Shown here: positions 21,228-46,990 of the stretch, one piece after another
Numbering within the stretch: the first letter of the stretch is position 1
How the letters are laid out: each line of letters opens with the position of its first letter
NCBI RefSeq assembly: GCF_001577835.2
Contig: NW_015439867.1
Location: forward strand, 398,323-462,322
Source: Coturnix japonica
Taxonomy: Eukaryota; Chordata; Aves; Galliformes; Phasianidae
Direction: 5' to 3'
DNA length: 64,000 nucleotides
The notes under the pieces: generated by a model
Databases searched by the model: none
The model's input: the letters and a program-made list of their open reading frames with translations, nothing else
What the model was told of the DNA's origin: nothing
Position numbers and translations under genes: made by a program

Positions 21228-21551
21228 TCACAGGATGGTGCTGAGCGTCTCCTCCTCCTCGGGGCTGTGCTGCTGGCAGGGCAGTGCCCGCAGGTACTCG
21301 AGGTGCAGCCGGGTTTCAGCGCGGCTCCTCCGCACGTAGTGTCCCACGTAGGCAAGGACGGCACCGAGCCACCCCCCCACAGCCACCAGCATGGCCACAT
21401 CTGGCACCCGGGGCTGCCCGCTCCGTGCCAGGGTCTCATTGTGGCTGCCAGCGGTGGGGGGAAGGCCCTGGGGACCCCCCCAAGGACAGCGGCAGCCTCG
21501 GGGGCAGCAGGGCAGCCCCAGCAGCAGCAGGAACAGCCAGGCTGCCCACAT
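21228..21551 (-). CDS. LRRC3-family-like membrane protein lacking LRRs
   Basis: A 107-codon frame on the minus strand, starting at 21551. A consensus acceptor (CCCTCCCGCTGCAG) ends four bases before the ATG; LRRC3-family genes typically have one coding exon after a 5' UTR intron. Residues 1-18 form a signal peptide (WLFLLLLGLP). CPRGCRCP at 16-23 matches the start of an LRR N-terminal cap. N38-E-T is a glycosylation sequon. Residues 51-71 are transmembrane and begin DVAMLV, as in LRRC3. The cytoplasmic tail YVRRSRAETRLHLEYLRALP closely follows the LRRC3/LRRC3B pattern YVRxxxExxRxHLEYLxxLP, and the end STIL fits a class I PDZ ligand like the family's STVV. The roughly 150-residue leucine-rich repeat core is absent with both sides in frame. 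Either a real LRR-less paralogue or an assembly deletion. It lies between the convergent AAAS and MYG1 genes, where I know of no mammalian gene. Confidence 0.7.
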   Translation of the reverse strand: MWAAWLFLLLLGLPCCPRGCRCPWGGPQGLPPTAGSHNETLARSGQPRVPDVAMLVAVGGWLGAVLAYVGHYVRRSRAETRLHLEYLRALPCQQHSPEEEETLSTIL

Positions 21552-21770
21552 TGCCCTGCAGCGGGAGGGGGGGTCTATGTCCTCCCCAGGACAGCTGGGC
21601 TGGTGACGTTCCCCTCCCAGGGGCAGCTGGGATGGGGGGAATGGGGGTGGTGAGGCTGCACCTGCTTCTGCACCCCAGTGTGGGACATTTTGCAACCCCA
21701 TGTGCCCCACGGACACCCCCAAAGCAGCTCCCACTGCCTGACCAGCAGACGCGTTGAGAATGCACTGGTT

Positions 21771-21776
21771 TTTACT
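21771..21776 (-). terminator. MYG1: Candidate MYG1 polyadenylation signal (AGTAAA)
   Basis: AGTAAA on the minus strand, about 230 bases after the MYG1 stop codon. It is a known but weaker variant; no AATAAA or ATTAAA was seen on this strand between 21,552 and 22,006. Confidence 0.3.
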
Positions 21777-22006
21777 GGTGTTGGCAGCCAATACATAACA
21801 GGCCGGGCACTGAATCCTAAAAGCCTCTCAAGTCTGTTCTGTGCTCTCACATCAGTCCAATGCTGTAACTGGGACCAGTGGCTCCCCCAGCTCACAGCAC
21901 TGTGATCGAGCCAAGTAGGAATGGTCTCAGCTGTTCCCAGCAACAGTCCATGGGAAGTCCCAGCATGGGCGTCTCATTGGGGATGGCCCCTGCAGGGCTG
22001 GGGGCC

Positions 22007-24292
22007 TCATCCGCTTTGTGCTCCCCCCCCCTGCAGTGCCAGTGTCCTCCGGGCCATCTCCAACGCCCCCTCCCGTGTGCGGTTGCCTCCGATGAAGCCG
22101 CTTGAGTGCACAAAGACACAACCTGGGATCCCGGTGAGCTGAGACAGCGCCTCATCACGAACACCCCGCCACGGCTCGGGGAGAGGAAGGCTGCAGTGGT
22201 GGGAAAAGGGGCAGGGGGTGAGATCCTGTCCCCTCCTGGCAGGGCATGCTCTGGGGACGGGGCTCACCGGCTCTCGAAGCTGCGTGGTCCCACCGGGACG
22301 CTCTGCAGCCGCCACTGCCCGCTGCGGTCGGGGAAAAGCACCAAGAGGAGCGGGTTGTGCAGCTCCAGCTCCTTCTCCAGGCTGAAGAGATGCTCCTTCC
22401 AGGGGCAGCCGCCCTGCGGGAGCTCCAGCATCACCCCGCTTGCGTCCACCTGGAGAGGGAACATGATGTGGCTGTGTGGGGTCCGGCCCTGTGCCCCAGC
22501 TTCTCCCCCCTTCATGTGCATTTTTCCATCTGAATAGCAAAGCCCCCTTCCAGATCAGACCCTGCGTTGTGGGGATGCACCACCATCTGCTCAGGGTGCA
22601 TGGAGAGTGGTGGTGGAGCGTGGGAAGGAACGTGACAGCACGCAGTGCTACAGGGGTGCATAAAGGGGAATGCATGTGGCTATGAGGAAGCATGATGGGG
22701 TGCACAGTCATGTCCTGAGCTGTGTGAGGAGGTTAATACCAAGGGGACACAGCCTCCCCCTGCCCCAGGGTTCCACCCACCCCCCAAAACAAGTGTGGGG
22801 AGCACCTCAAAGCGGCGCCGGATGGCGTCCTCCACGAGGACCCGCGCAGGCAGCCAGGCACGGTGATAGTAGTCCAGCCTGTCCATGAACTCACTGCCCA
22901 CCAGCTCCATTGCCCGCTTAAACCCTGCCTGTGGATACAGCAGGTCAGAGGTGACCCCAAAGAACACAGCCCTGTGTCCCTCAGAGGTGACCCCAAAGAA
23001 CACAGCCCTATGTCCCCCCTTTCCCACACGTCCCCACCTCAGTGTCCTGGTCGGGGTCGTTCCAGCGGGGGTTCAGGTGCCCCACACGGGAGCTGAGGTT
23101 GGTGGTGAGGGCGTAGCGGGGCTCCCCGTCCGTCTGGGCGATGCCGTTGTCGATGGCGTCGATCTCCTCCACAAAGTTCTCATAGAGCTTATGGATATGG
23201 TGGGGTCACAACACATGGAACCTAACCCTTCTTTCATAGGGTTGTTTCCTCAATAGAAAGCTGTGCTGGTGGGTCAGAAATCCCCGGTACCTTATCATAG
23301 AGTGCAGTCACTACAGGGCTGTCCTCTGGCTGCCCCAGGAGCCCAGCAAGGATTTGAGAGCCAAAGTGGCAATAAACCAACCCAGCGCTGCTCAGCTTGG
23401 TGGTCCAGGGCTTGCTGGGCTGGAGGCTCCGCATGGACTGGGTGAAAGACCTGTGGGGTTGCAGGGTCAGCTCTGGGGGGTGGGGGGGTGGGGGGAACCC
23501 CCTTATGTGGTGAGCCCGGTGTGGGTGCAGTGTCTCACCTCTGGTGATGGTCATAGCGGTGCCTCTCGGGGTCATATTCACCCCCCACATCCACCACCAC
23601 ATCGCACTGGGCCAGGCGCTGGGGGTCCCGGGTCCGAACCACCTCCGCATCCTACTGAGGAATGGGGTGAGGTTGGGGGTTGGGGGGGGGCAGGGAACTT
23701 AAGGGGGAAACGGGGACATAAGGGAGGCCAACGGGTGGAACTGAGTAACCCAATGAGGAGCTGGGGGGCTCAGTGTGTCCCCAATGACTGGGGGACCTAA
23801 AAGTGCCCCCCAAGATGGGACCAAGGGCTGAGCATGGGGACCACAGGGCGGCCTATAAGTGACACTGGGGACCGCAGCGTTGGGCTGGGGATACAAGAGG
23901 GGTCAGTAGGTAAATGAAGGCAGCAGGACGGAGCCCAGCAGAGACCGAGGAGCCCATTATGGGGCTGAGGGTCGCAGTGCGGCCTCAGTGAATGGCGTGA
24001 AGCTGTAAATGGGTCTGGGGTCCCATTAAGTGCCCAGTGACACTGCGGGCCCCAATGGGGCGGCGCTGAGGCTGTAGGCCCCGGCGGTGCTGGAGGGCCG
24101 AAGAGGCCGCGTCCGTACCCGGTATCGCGGCAGCAGGCGCAGCAGGTAACAGGCCAGCGCCTCGTCGCAGTGGAAGGTGCCGTCGTGGGTTCCGATGCGC
24201 AGAACCGGCTCCGTTCGGGCCCGTTTGGGGCCGGTTCCGCTCCCGGTGATGGCGGCCGCCATGATGGGGATGGCACGCAGAGGGCCTCGCAT
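22007..24292 (-). CDS. MYG1: MYG1 exonuclease, 7 exons
   Basis: MYG1 is a DHH-type 3'-5' RNA exonuclease acting in nucleus and mitochondria. Exons on the minus strand: 24292-24119, 23651-23539, 23450-23291, 23187-23038, 22928-22806, 22449-22268, 22190-22007, all with GT/AG borders. They sum to 1086 nt, 361 codons plus stop; human MYG1 has 376 residues. Residues 33-47 hold the [15 protein letters not shown] metal-site motif; DVGGEYDP and YDHHQ at about 79-95 are the DHH motif. CPWKEHLF and the tail [24 protein letters not shown] are family signatures. The start at 24292 gives an Arg-containing leader ([10 protein letters not shown]) suitable for mitochondrial import; a second in-frame ATG at 24262 would begin MAAAITGSG, followed by a PKRAR basic patch. 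Which start is used is unresolved. The gene is convergent with AAAS, as in human. Confidence 0.95.
22945..23016. repeat. Tandem duplication, 36 bp x 2, MYG1 intron
   Basis: Two adjacent copies of tcagaggtgaccccaaagaa plus a further 16 bases, differing by one base. The first copy completes AGGTCAGAGGTGA, a DR1-like hormone half-site pair, at 22,943-22,955. Confidence 0.85.
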
Positions 24293-24480
24293 CACTGCGC
24301 ATGCGCAGCACCGCCTCCACAACAACATCCCCACTGCGCTGCGGCACCGCCCCTTTAAATCTCCTCCACGCATGCGCAGTCTCAGCACGCCCCGCCCTTC
24401 AGCACTGCGCATGTGCGGCTCAGCACCGCCCCCCACCCACTCGCGCATGCGCACGGCGCGGAGCTGCGGACACGTGGACG
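24293..24480 (-). promoter_or_regulatory. MYG1: MYG1 promoter with four NRF1-type palindromes
   Basis: GCGCATGCGC or a close match occurs at 24297-24306, 24369-24377, 24407-24416 (one mismatch) and 24443-24452, within a CpG-rich TATA-less region directly upstream of the MYG1 start. This is the consensus of NRF1, a known activator of nuclear genes for mitochondrial proteins, which suits MYG1. CACCGCCCC boxes alternate with the palindromes. Confidence 0.7.
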
Positions 24481-24585
24481 GGCCGCGACGCTGAAACACG
24501 CGTGGGTACGAGAGAAGGGAGCGCTGAGACCGGGCTGAGGGGACGGGACAGAGCGACACGGCCCCGCAATGCAGCCGGTGCCACC

Positions 24586-24591
24586 TTTATT
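24586..24591 (-). terminator. Orphan minus-strand AATAAA polyadenylation signal
   Basis: On the minus strand GCAAATAAAGGTGGCACC is a well-formed polyadenylation site. It lies upstream of the MYG1 promoter, so it should end another minus-strand gene located to the right. In human the upstream same-strand neighbour of MYG1 is PFDN5, but no prefoldin sequence was recognised before the gap at 24,867. Confidence 0.45.
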
Positions 24592-24763
24592 TGCACGGAG
24601 ATGGAGCCCCATTGCCGCGGGTGACCCCCATGCCCACGCAAGGTCCATCCCCACGCAGTATTCCCCCCCAGGTCAGGCTGCCTGCAGGGTCCCCACCCCC
24701 CGCTGTCCACGCAGGGACTGTGAGCTCTTCTTGTCCCGCACACGGTGCTGCCCGGGGTCCCAT

Positions 24764-24866
24764 TGAGGCACCCAGCCCCATTGAGGCACTCAGCCCCATT
24801 GAGGCACTCAGCCCCATTGAGGCACTCAGCCCCATTGAGGCACTCAGCCCCATTGAGGCACTCAGC
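24764..24866. repeat. 18-bp tandem repeat abutting a gap
   Basis: Six near-identical copies of cattgaggcactcagccc run directly into the N block. Because 18 is a multiple of three the array stays open in several frames, but no protein family is evident. Confidence 0.9.
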
Positions 24867-24891
24867 NNNNNNNNNNNNNNNNNNNNNNNNN
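24867..24891. other. 25-N assembly gap between the MYG1 and VDR blocks
   Basis: Placeholder gap of the same length as the one at 2,394. It separates two blocks that are not neighbours in human, and no VDR polyadenylation signal is present between it and the VDR stop. Confidence 0.98.
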
Positions 24892-25696
24892 CCTCTGCGT
24901 TTCATGGTCCCATTTCTGTCCTCATGATGGTGCTGCTCCCATTCGTCCCCTCCTGAAGGGCCGCCCCCCTGCAGTGGTGGCTTTCAGTGGGGTCAGCAGT
25001 TTTGGGGCACCCCCAGAGCTCCGGCATTGCACAGGAAAGCTCACCGTGCCCAATTAGCTCCGGCCGGCCTTGCTAAGGTAACAACACCCTCACAGGATGC
25101 TGTCAGCAATGGGGCTGATGTTGGATATGGGATGGCAGCAGTGCTGGGAACACACCTCACAGCCCAGCCGGCTGTTCCTGACCGTGGTTCCCCTCTCCAA
25201 ACTCTCACCATTGTCTGTAGGGATTGAAGGAGCAGCTTCAGCATTTTCCTGCAGGGATTTTGGGTGTGCAATTCCATCAGTGTTACCCTTCCCAATCTGG
25301 GGATGTGTGTAGGGGTCCCTCAGGTTCAATAGATGCCATTGATGATTCATTCCCCAGTGCCATGAATCTGCAGAACCTGAGCCTCTCCTTCCCAAGCAGC
25401 CTCAGTTTCTGGTCAGAAAGAAGTAGTTCAAGGCAGCCCAGCCTCAAAACACCCATAAAGGGATAAGTCAGCTCTAAGTGGAAAAAAACCACTTGTGAAG
25501 GGGGGAAAAATGCACAGATCTGGGTCTGCAGTGAGCAAATCTCGGCCATTGTGGCTAAAAAAACAAAGCAGGACCTGCAGTAGTGTGAAACTAAACATAC
25601 AACCTCCTCCCAGGGTCACAGCCCTCCTCGGTGCCTCCATGGGGCCAAGGCTGACTTATCCCTTTACACATGGGTGCTCAGAACCCACGGCTGCAA
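24892..25696 (-). other. VDR: VDR 3' UTR, incomplete
   Basis: About 800 bases downstream of the VDR stop on the minus strand, without AATAAA or ATTAAA on that strand. Mammalian VDR 3' UTRs run to several kilobases, so the true end probably lies in or beyond the gap. Confidence 0.5.
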
Positions 25697-40314
<14,618 letters not shown>

Positions 40315-43300
40315 GGAGACACCTGCAAGGAAGCACAGTGTGCAGTGAGATGACCCCAAGGGAGAGCACCCACCTCACCCCACAGCCCCCTCTGCATCCC
40401 CATAGGGCCCCACACAGCACAGAGCCAGGAGGTGCCACAGCTCTGCATGCAGACACGTTGCTAAGGGAGTGGGGAGCGCAGCACAAGGGCACGGGGAGGG
40501 AAGGAGATGGAGGGAGATGCACAACACGCACGGCTCACCCCGGTAATATTTCCCTATAAATCTCAGCCCCTCCATTCCACCTGTCAGGCGTTCAGCGCTG
40601 TGCGACCCGACGGCGGCGTGGGATGGCATAAAGCAGAGCTGAATGGCTGCTATTAATGTGGGGCCTCGCACAGATCCTCAAAGTCAATGGGATCACTGCG
40701 GCACTTGGAGCAGAGGATGGGGATTTTGCTCCCAGCTCACATCACTTTGTTCTTTCAGCCTGCAAAGGGGAAGCACCACAACGGCACCGGACCAACACCA
40801 GGTCAGGACAGAACCAAGAGGAGGTTTTAAGTCTCTTTACATCCATGAAGTTCTGCTTTCTTAAAGCAGGGAGGGCGGGTTGGATGGTCATCACCAGTAC
40901 AAACTCAGAGCTCAAAGTGATGAAAGCATCACAAAATAAGCACTGACGCATCCCTTAATACTTCCTCCGCTCCTCACTCTGCCATCCCTTCTCAGGGCAG
41001 CACGTGTGGATGCTGACACCTCCAGGACGGGGAAAAGAGGCACTGATGGCATAAAGTCACCACCAAAGGGATCCTCCAAACCCCTCCTGCTCTCTGCCAG
41101 CCCTCAGTTAAAGGACAGCACGCAGCAATGAGGTCAGCAGCTCATTAGGGAGCAACACGCCAATGCCAGGCAGCTCCCCGTGGGATGCAGCTCCGAGCTG
41201 CCATCTCCGGCTTCTTAGGAAACGTTACTCAGCCCCATCGTGGAAATGACGTCGCTGTGGGGTGGAGCACACGCAGGAGTTTCCCTCCGCCCCCCCCGAA
41301 AGGTCGTTCATTCATCAAACGGGACATTCAGCCTTCGCCTCTTGGAAGGAGCCAAATCGTTTGTTGTAAAAGCTCCGACTTCTTCCACTCGGGCAACGTG
41401 AAAGGTCAAACTCGTTTTGCAGCCGGTTACAGTAAAACCACAGCAGGTTTTACTGCCCCAGCAAAGCACAGGGGTCTGCCCCAAAAGGTTTCACACCCTC
41501 CTCCTTCCCGAGGCGCAGCAGGGCAGGAATCATCACTTTTCTGACGCTGCTTTTTGCTGCTCTGCAGCTCGAAGAGCCGCAGGGAGGGATGCTCTCAGTG
41601 GCACCCCGGCTTGGGATGCAGCCAGGGGGAAAAAGCAGCGCAAAGCCGAGGTCGGAGCAGGTGGGAAAAGCAGCAATTGGCCAAGAGCTGCAGCTCCGCT
41701 CCAGCCACCTCCTCAGCAATGAGTTATTTGGGACAGTGCTGCAACAGAGCCCTGTTTGGGACGGGGCTGGGATGGATCCCGCAGACATGGGCAGGGAGGA
41801 TGTGGCAAGGCTGGCTCAGGGCTGCCCGCCCCACCGCTCCCTGTCTCACCCCCGGGGCTGAGTCATTGCAGCGCTGACGTCTCACCTGCGTGCAAGCAAA
41901 GCGACACGGTCCTTCCTCGGCACGGCTCTGTGCTGCACCGGGCTGCAATGTGAGCCCCAGCTGTGCATGGCCGGTGGGCTGAGGGAGCAATTGGGGAGCT
42001 GAAGTGGGGAGCAGAACATTTGCACAAGCAGGAGAGCAATTCAGGAGGGGTTCAGTGCTCTACAAATATAACCCAAAGGAAAGGGTTATTGCAAAGGAAA
42101 GTAAGTGAAGGCACAGATCAGAGCTGGGACTCCTGCTGGGGGTGCAGCTGAGTGCAGGAGCTACCTGCTGTACTGCAAAGCACACACAGCATCTGCTCCT
42201 CTTCCTCCTCTTTAAAAGCAAAGGACCCTCCTTAGGGCTCGGTATTATCAGAGCTACTTCTGAACCCCCTCAGTAACAACTTGGGCTCTGATAGGCAGCG
42301 TTTTGCTGAAGTATTTCCTCATGCTTTGTCACTTTCCTTTTTCCTTTGCCAACTGGCCATTGCAAAACCCAGACTCCCGACTCCTCCAGACTCAGCAGAG
42401 GGGAAAAAGGCTCTGGAGAAGGACTGCTCCCACTGACAGCCTGAGTCAGCTGCACAGCAGCAGGTTTCCTTCCCAGCATCACGATGCTGAAACGCTCCCT
42501 TCTGACAGCACGTTTCTGCATCAGCTGCAAAGCAAAGGCCAAAGCAAAACCCCACCGAGGGACACAGCTCAGCTGCCCCACACTCAAACACTGCACAGAG
42601 CCAGAAATAAACTTAATGCAAAACCCCACGATAGAAAAACCTTCACAGTTACGGTCTGTGGCTTTGCATGCATGCAAAACACAGCGTGCTGAAAGCAGCA
42701 GCCCTTAACTTGGGGGAAAACAGATTGCAATGGTTGGGTGCCAGTGGGAGCCTATGGGCCGTATGTGGTGGGGTCAGAGCCCTCATATCTTGCACTGAAC
42801 ACATTTACATCTAAAAGAGAGAGCAGGAGTTTGTCCAGACGAGCACAGAGGTGAAGAACTTCCCTCTGTGCTGGGACTTGGAGGGGAGCAAAGACGCTTA
42901 GGGAAGAGCTGAACCCTCCCCATACAGCATCGCCATACATACATATCCCCATATGGGGGGACATCTCAGCTCAGAGGGTTTCGAGCGTTTGCAGACCGAC
43001 ATCCTCAAACGACTCCAAGATGCAGGAAACAAACCACGGCGATGCCACGAAAGCATTTGTCAAGTTCTCGGTATCTTCGTTTCGCATTGTTGGGTTCATT
43101 TCTTTGCCAAGGAAAACAAAAGCTTTCCCCCATTCAGCCTGGAAGGAGTACGATGGCTGCTGAAACCTCCATAAATCCTCAGCCCAGCGCTGCTCTGAGC
43201 GATGCTTTGCTGAGCCTCGGAGAGACCCATTCACTCTCAGGGCCGCTTCACTATTTTCCTGGCTCTCACGCTCAATTAACACCTCTGTAACACGTCAAAA

Positions 43301-44789
43301 CAAAGCGATGCTCTCTGAGCCTCTGGCGATGCACTTGCATCCCAAGAAGCTTTTCCAGTACAAATCAGCCTATTCAAAGCATCCAGTCGCAGCACGCAGG
43401 CAAACCCCTTTCTCTATTAAAGAGACAATTAAATCATTTCCTTCTGTAGCTCCAGGGAGCCCCGTTGCTTTCCAGGAGATTTATTAGGCAGCTGACTGGC
43501 AGAAGACGAAGCACAGCCCCCACGTGCACCCTTGGAGCTCAGCATCACTCCATGGATGCAGCCCCACGTACAGCATTGACACCTGCCCATAGAGAACAAC
43601 ACCATCCTTCCCAGCTCTTCAGGGAGGGCTGGTTGCTTCCCCAAGGGGTCATAGGAGCCCAAATCCCCCCCCAGAGTGGGGCTGGGAGACCTCTCCAGCA
43701 CAAGGGAGCACACAAATGACCACACTCCCTCACCCACAGTGCAGCAAACAGCCTCAATGTGCACAGAGCAGCTCCAAGGATCATGGATGTGTTCCCTCCT
43801 GTCCCACTTCACACCCACTGCAGAGCAGAGGGGCTGCAGTCCAGATGAAAAGGCATCAACAACACAGAGAGGAGCAGAGGAACCCCACAGCCAGAGATGA
43901 GCATCGTGGTGCAATTCAAACCCTCAGCAACTTTCCCAGCCATAGACGAGCTCTTTTGCCACATTAGCCAAGTATCTTTATGGGATCTCCCATCGCAATT
44001 AGGCAATAAATCCTTACAAACGCAGGTAAAAGCAGAAGGTATTTCTAAGCACCGTTCTCCTGATGGGGAGGAATGAAGTAAACAGATTGCCAGATTACTG
44101 CTGGGCCACCCCAGCAGGAACACCTCCAACCTGAGTCCTGGCTGAGCTGTCATTGCAGCCACAGGAAATCAGCAATGATGCTGGAGATCCAGAGGGCACC
44201 ACCAAAGGTTGCATTGCTTTAACACGGGGTTTTTGTGAGCACCATGGCCTTCCTCCAGCCCTCCTTAAGCAAAGAGTTGAGCAGAGCTTTGCACTTGGCA
44301 AAGCCAGCGGAGTTCCTCTTATTTTCCCCCTCCTCGCATCCGTATTATGGCTTTGTGGCACTATTGGTGGGCAGACAGAGGTTTGTTTTGCAGTCCACCT
44401 CGCTCAGGTTCTGCCCTCACCCCAACCATGAGCACACAACTTGCTGCAAGAGCCCACAGACAGAGGCAGCTCCCTGCACCGTCTGCCAGCCCGGATGAGG
44501 AAACCTGGCACACCCCTCCATGCCCTCGGCTGCTGATAAGGGTAATGACAGAGGAGCAGTGGGTTACAGCATCATCAGAGCGCCCACAGACCCCCCGTCC
44601 CCACCCCAGGGGTTGGGTGTGATGTGAGCACCTCACAGCTCAGTGCTGGTGCTGCAGCAGCGGGGCACAGGAATGGGATTGAAGGATTGAGGGAAGGATG
44701 CAGCAAAGCATCTCCAGATATAGGGCTCTTCCTCTTCACTTGGAGCCCTCTGTCTGCTCCAGCCAGGTCCTGGTGCCCCCTCCTCAACC

Positions 44790-44838
44790 ACAGGATCAGA
44801 ATAAGTCACATTGGAAGGGACCCACAAGGATCAGGGCC
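44790..44838 (-). repeat. CR1-like fragment
   Basis: CACATTGGAAGGGACCCACAA resembles the CR1 3' region in reverse orientation; short and diverged. Confidence 0.5.
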
Positions 44839-46699
44839 TTCCATGGAGCACTGAGACCTGAAGATGCTCAGATCTTCACTGCAGGCTGAAGGAGCTGTTC
44901 CATTTTAGGGTTTCCTATCTGCTGCATTGATTCACATAGAGATTCAGAGGCATTTCTTAGGTAAAGGAAGTCCAAAACCAAAAAGGTTTTAGTCAGGAAC
45001 AGCATCCAGCAAAGCACTGATCTCACCGGCTTCAAAGAAAACGTGGAGCAATGATTCAGTGCCACCATCACACTGAGTGGTCCCAAGAGCTTCACACACA
45101 TTTAAGCCCTCAGACACATTGGCTGCCTTTATGAATTAAGTTTCCTGGGCAGCTTTGGCTCTCAGTCCCCAAATGGGCCAAAAATAGTCCTACAGTAAGT
45201 GCTGCTGCCAGCCCTGTGGCTCCCATTTAACAATAAGGTACTGAACACCAACTGCTCTGCAGGTCTCAGCAGCTGATTCCAGGAATGGGGCAAATTATCC
45301 CCATTTCCCTCTGTGGGAAGGGACAGGAGATGAGTGCTTCTAAGGGGAACAGGAAAACAGGAGCCGCCTCTTCCAGCCCCGTCTGAGTCCTTTTCCTTTC
45401 TCAGCACTAAACTTCAGAGAAATACAGCAGGAAGAACAGCCCGACCTGGAGGGGGGGGGATGGACAGGACAGCATTTGCAGCAGTACAGGTAGGGAAACA
45501 ACAAGCAGAGGGAAGGGTAAAAGTCTGCCAACAGACGATGCCAACAGCGGGCACAGATCAAACAGGGCCACGTTGTTCCCAGGAAGAAGAGATCAGCACC
45601 TGCCCCTCTGCCCCCACCGAGGGGCTGTGTGCCATGGGTAGACTATAGGGCTGCCATGGGGAGGGGGCTCTTCTCATTCTCCTCTCCTCTGGGCTGAGCA
45701 AACTAAGGGACCTCAGCTACTCCTCCTGACACTTTCTGCCCTCCAGACCCTTCCCTATTTTCATATCCCCTCCTTCGGATGCTCCCTGATAGTTTTACAT
45801 CCTTCCTTCTGACCTATAAAACAGCTCAGCGCTGATCAGAGCAGGGAGAGCACCGTGGTGGTGAGCTGCAGGATGCCTCACTTCCCGAGCAGAGCTGTGG
45901 GAGGATGTTAATCACCAACCAGTGGCAGACCCTGACAGACCAGGATGCTCGGGTGAGAGAAACAACATCAGGTCCGTGCAATGGAAAGCCGGGAGCAAAA
46001 GGAATCTGCTCCACAGGTTTGCAGTTTGTTTAAGGAGGGAAGGCAGCTGTGAGGTGGTAAACAGGATTATCTCTGAAATAATTTGGGCTTTTGTAGTGCT
46101 GAACTTAGAGCACAATGATTTACGGCTCTGGTACAGCTGCTGCTCTGCACTGCCTGAACCAGCACCTTGCTGGTGTCCCAACCCAGTTACGGTGCATCCA
46201 GAACAGAACCACAAATTGCTGAGCAACCCAAAGTCAGCACTGTGCTGCTCCAGCCCTGCCTGCACCCAGACCTTCCCCTGCACCCTGCCTGGCAGCAGCT
46301 GGGACGCTGCTTTGTTGGCTTGTCTGAGACATGACACAAAAAAGGTGACGTGTTGGAGCTGAAAAACAGGTTGGTTTCACCCCAGGTGTGCCCAGCAGCA
46401 GCGCCAGCTCACAGCTCTGACCACCCAAACTATCTGCAGCAAATATAACACTGCTTAAGGTGGCAGCTTTTGGACCTACCAAAGCAGCAGCACCTCCGTG
46501 CCCGTGGGCACCCCAAAAACACATGGATGGTCCCCAGCACTGCAGCTGTTGGGTGAGAGCGAAGGCTTTGCTCCGTGCTCCCTTATATCTGCCCCCAAAC
46601 GCTCTGCTGCGACTGAAAGGCTCACGCTTCCCCATCATTCAGGCTGCTGCTACCGACTCCCTCCACATAAACCCCATTTCTCATCCTTTTGTGGTCAAA

Positions 46700-46990
46700 A
46701 CCGGAGCGGATCCGGAGGAGCCACTCGGGACCTCCCGGCTCTGAAGTCAGAGGGAGGCGGTGCGAGAGCGGCGGTTCGCAGGAAGGATTCAGCCCCGTCC
46801 AACTTCCCCTGTGACTCAGCACAGCCCACAAAGTGCTCTGCCCAGATTCGGTGGAAGAGCCCGATCCCAGCCGGGCACCGGGACCCGCGAGGAGCAGCAA
46901 CGGGAAGAGCCGCCGCTCGGGAGCGACGGGCGGCATCACCCCGGCACTAAGAATCCACGAGGTCAGGGGAAAAAAGGGACAAAGTTCAGT
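46700..46990. promoter_or_regulatory. GC-rich block with DR1-type receptor element
   Basis: CpG-enriched stretch at 46,700-46,950 followed by AGGTCA at 46,960-46,965 and GGGACAAAGTTCA at 46,976-46,988, which matches the DR1 pattern bound by HNF4 or RXR dimers. It could be an alternative VDR promoter or enhancer. Inference only. Confidence 0.3.

Noticed and set aside
24587-24853. MGLSAS repeat frame as a coding gene end
   Set aside because: Follows from an 18-bp array that stays in frame by length; no homology, and it abuts a gap. Kept only as a polyadenylation observation.
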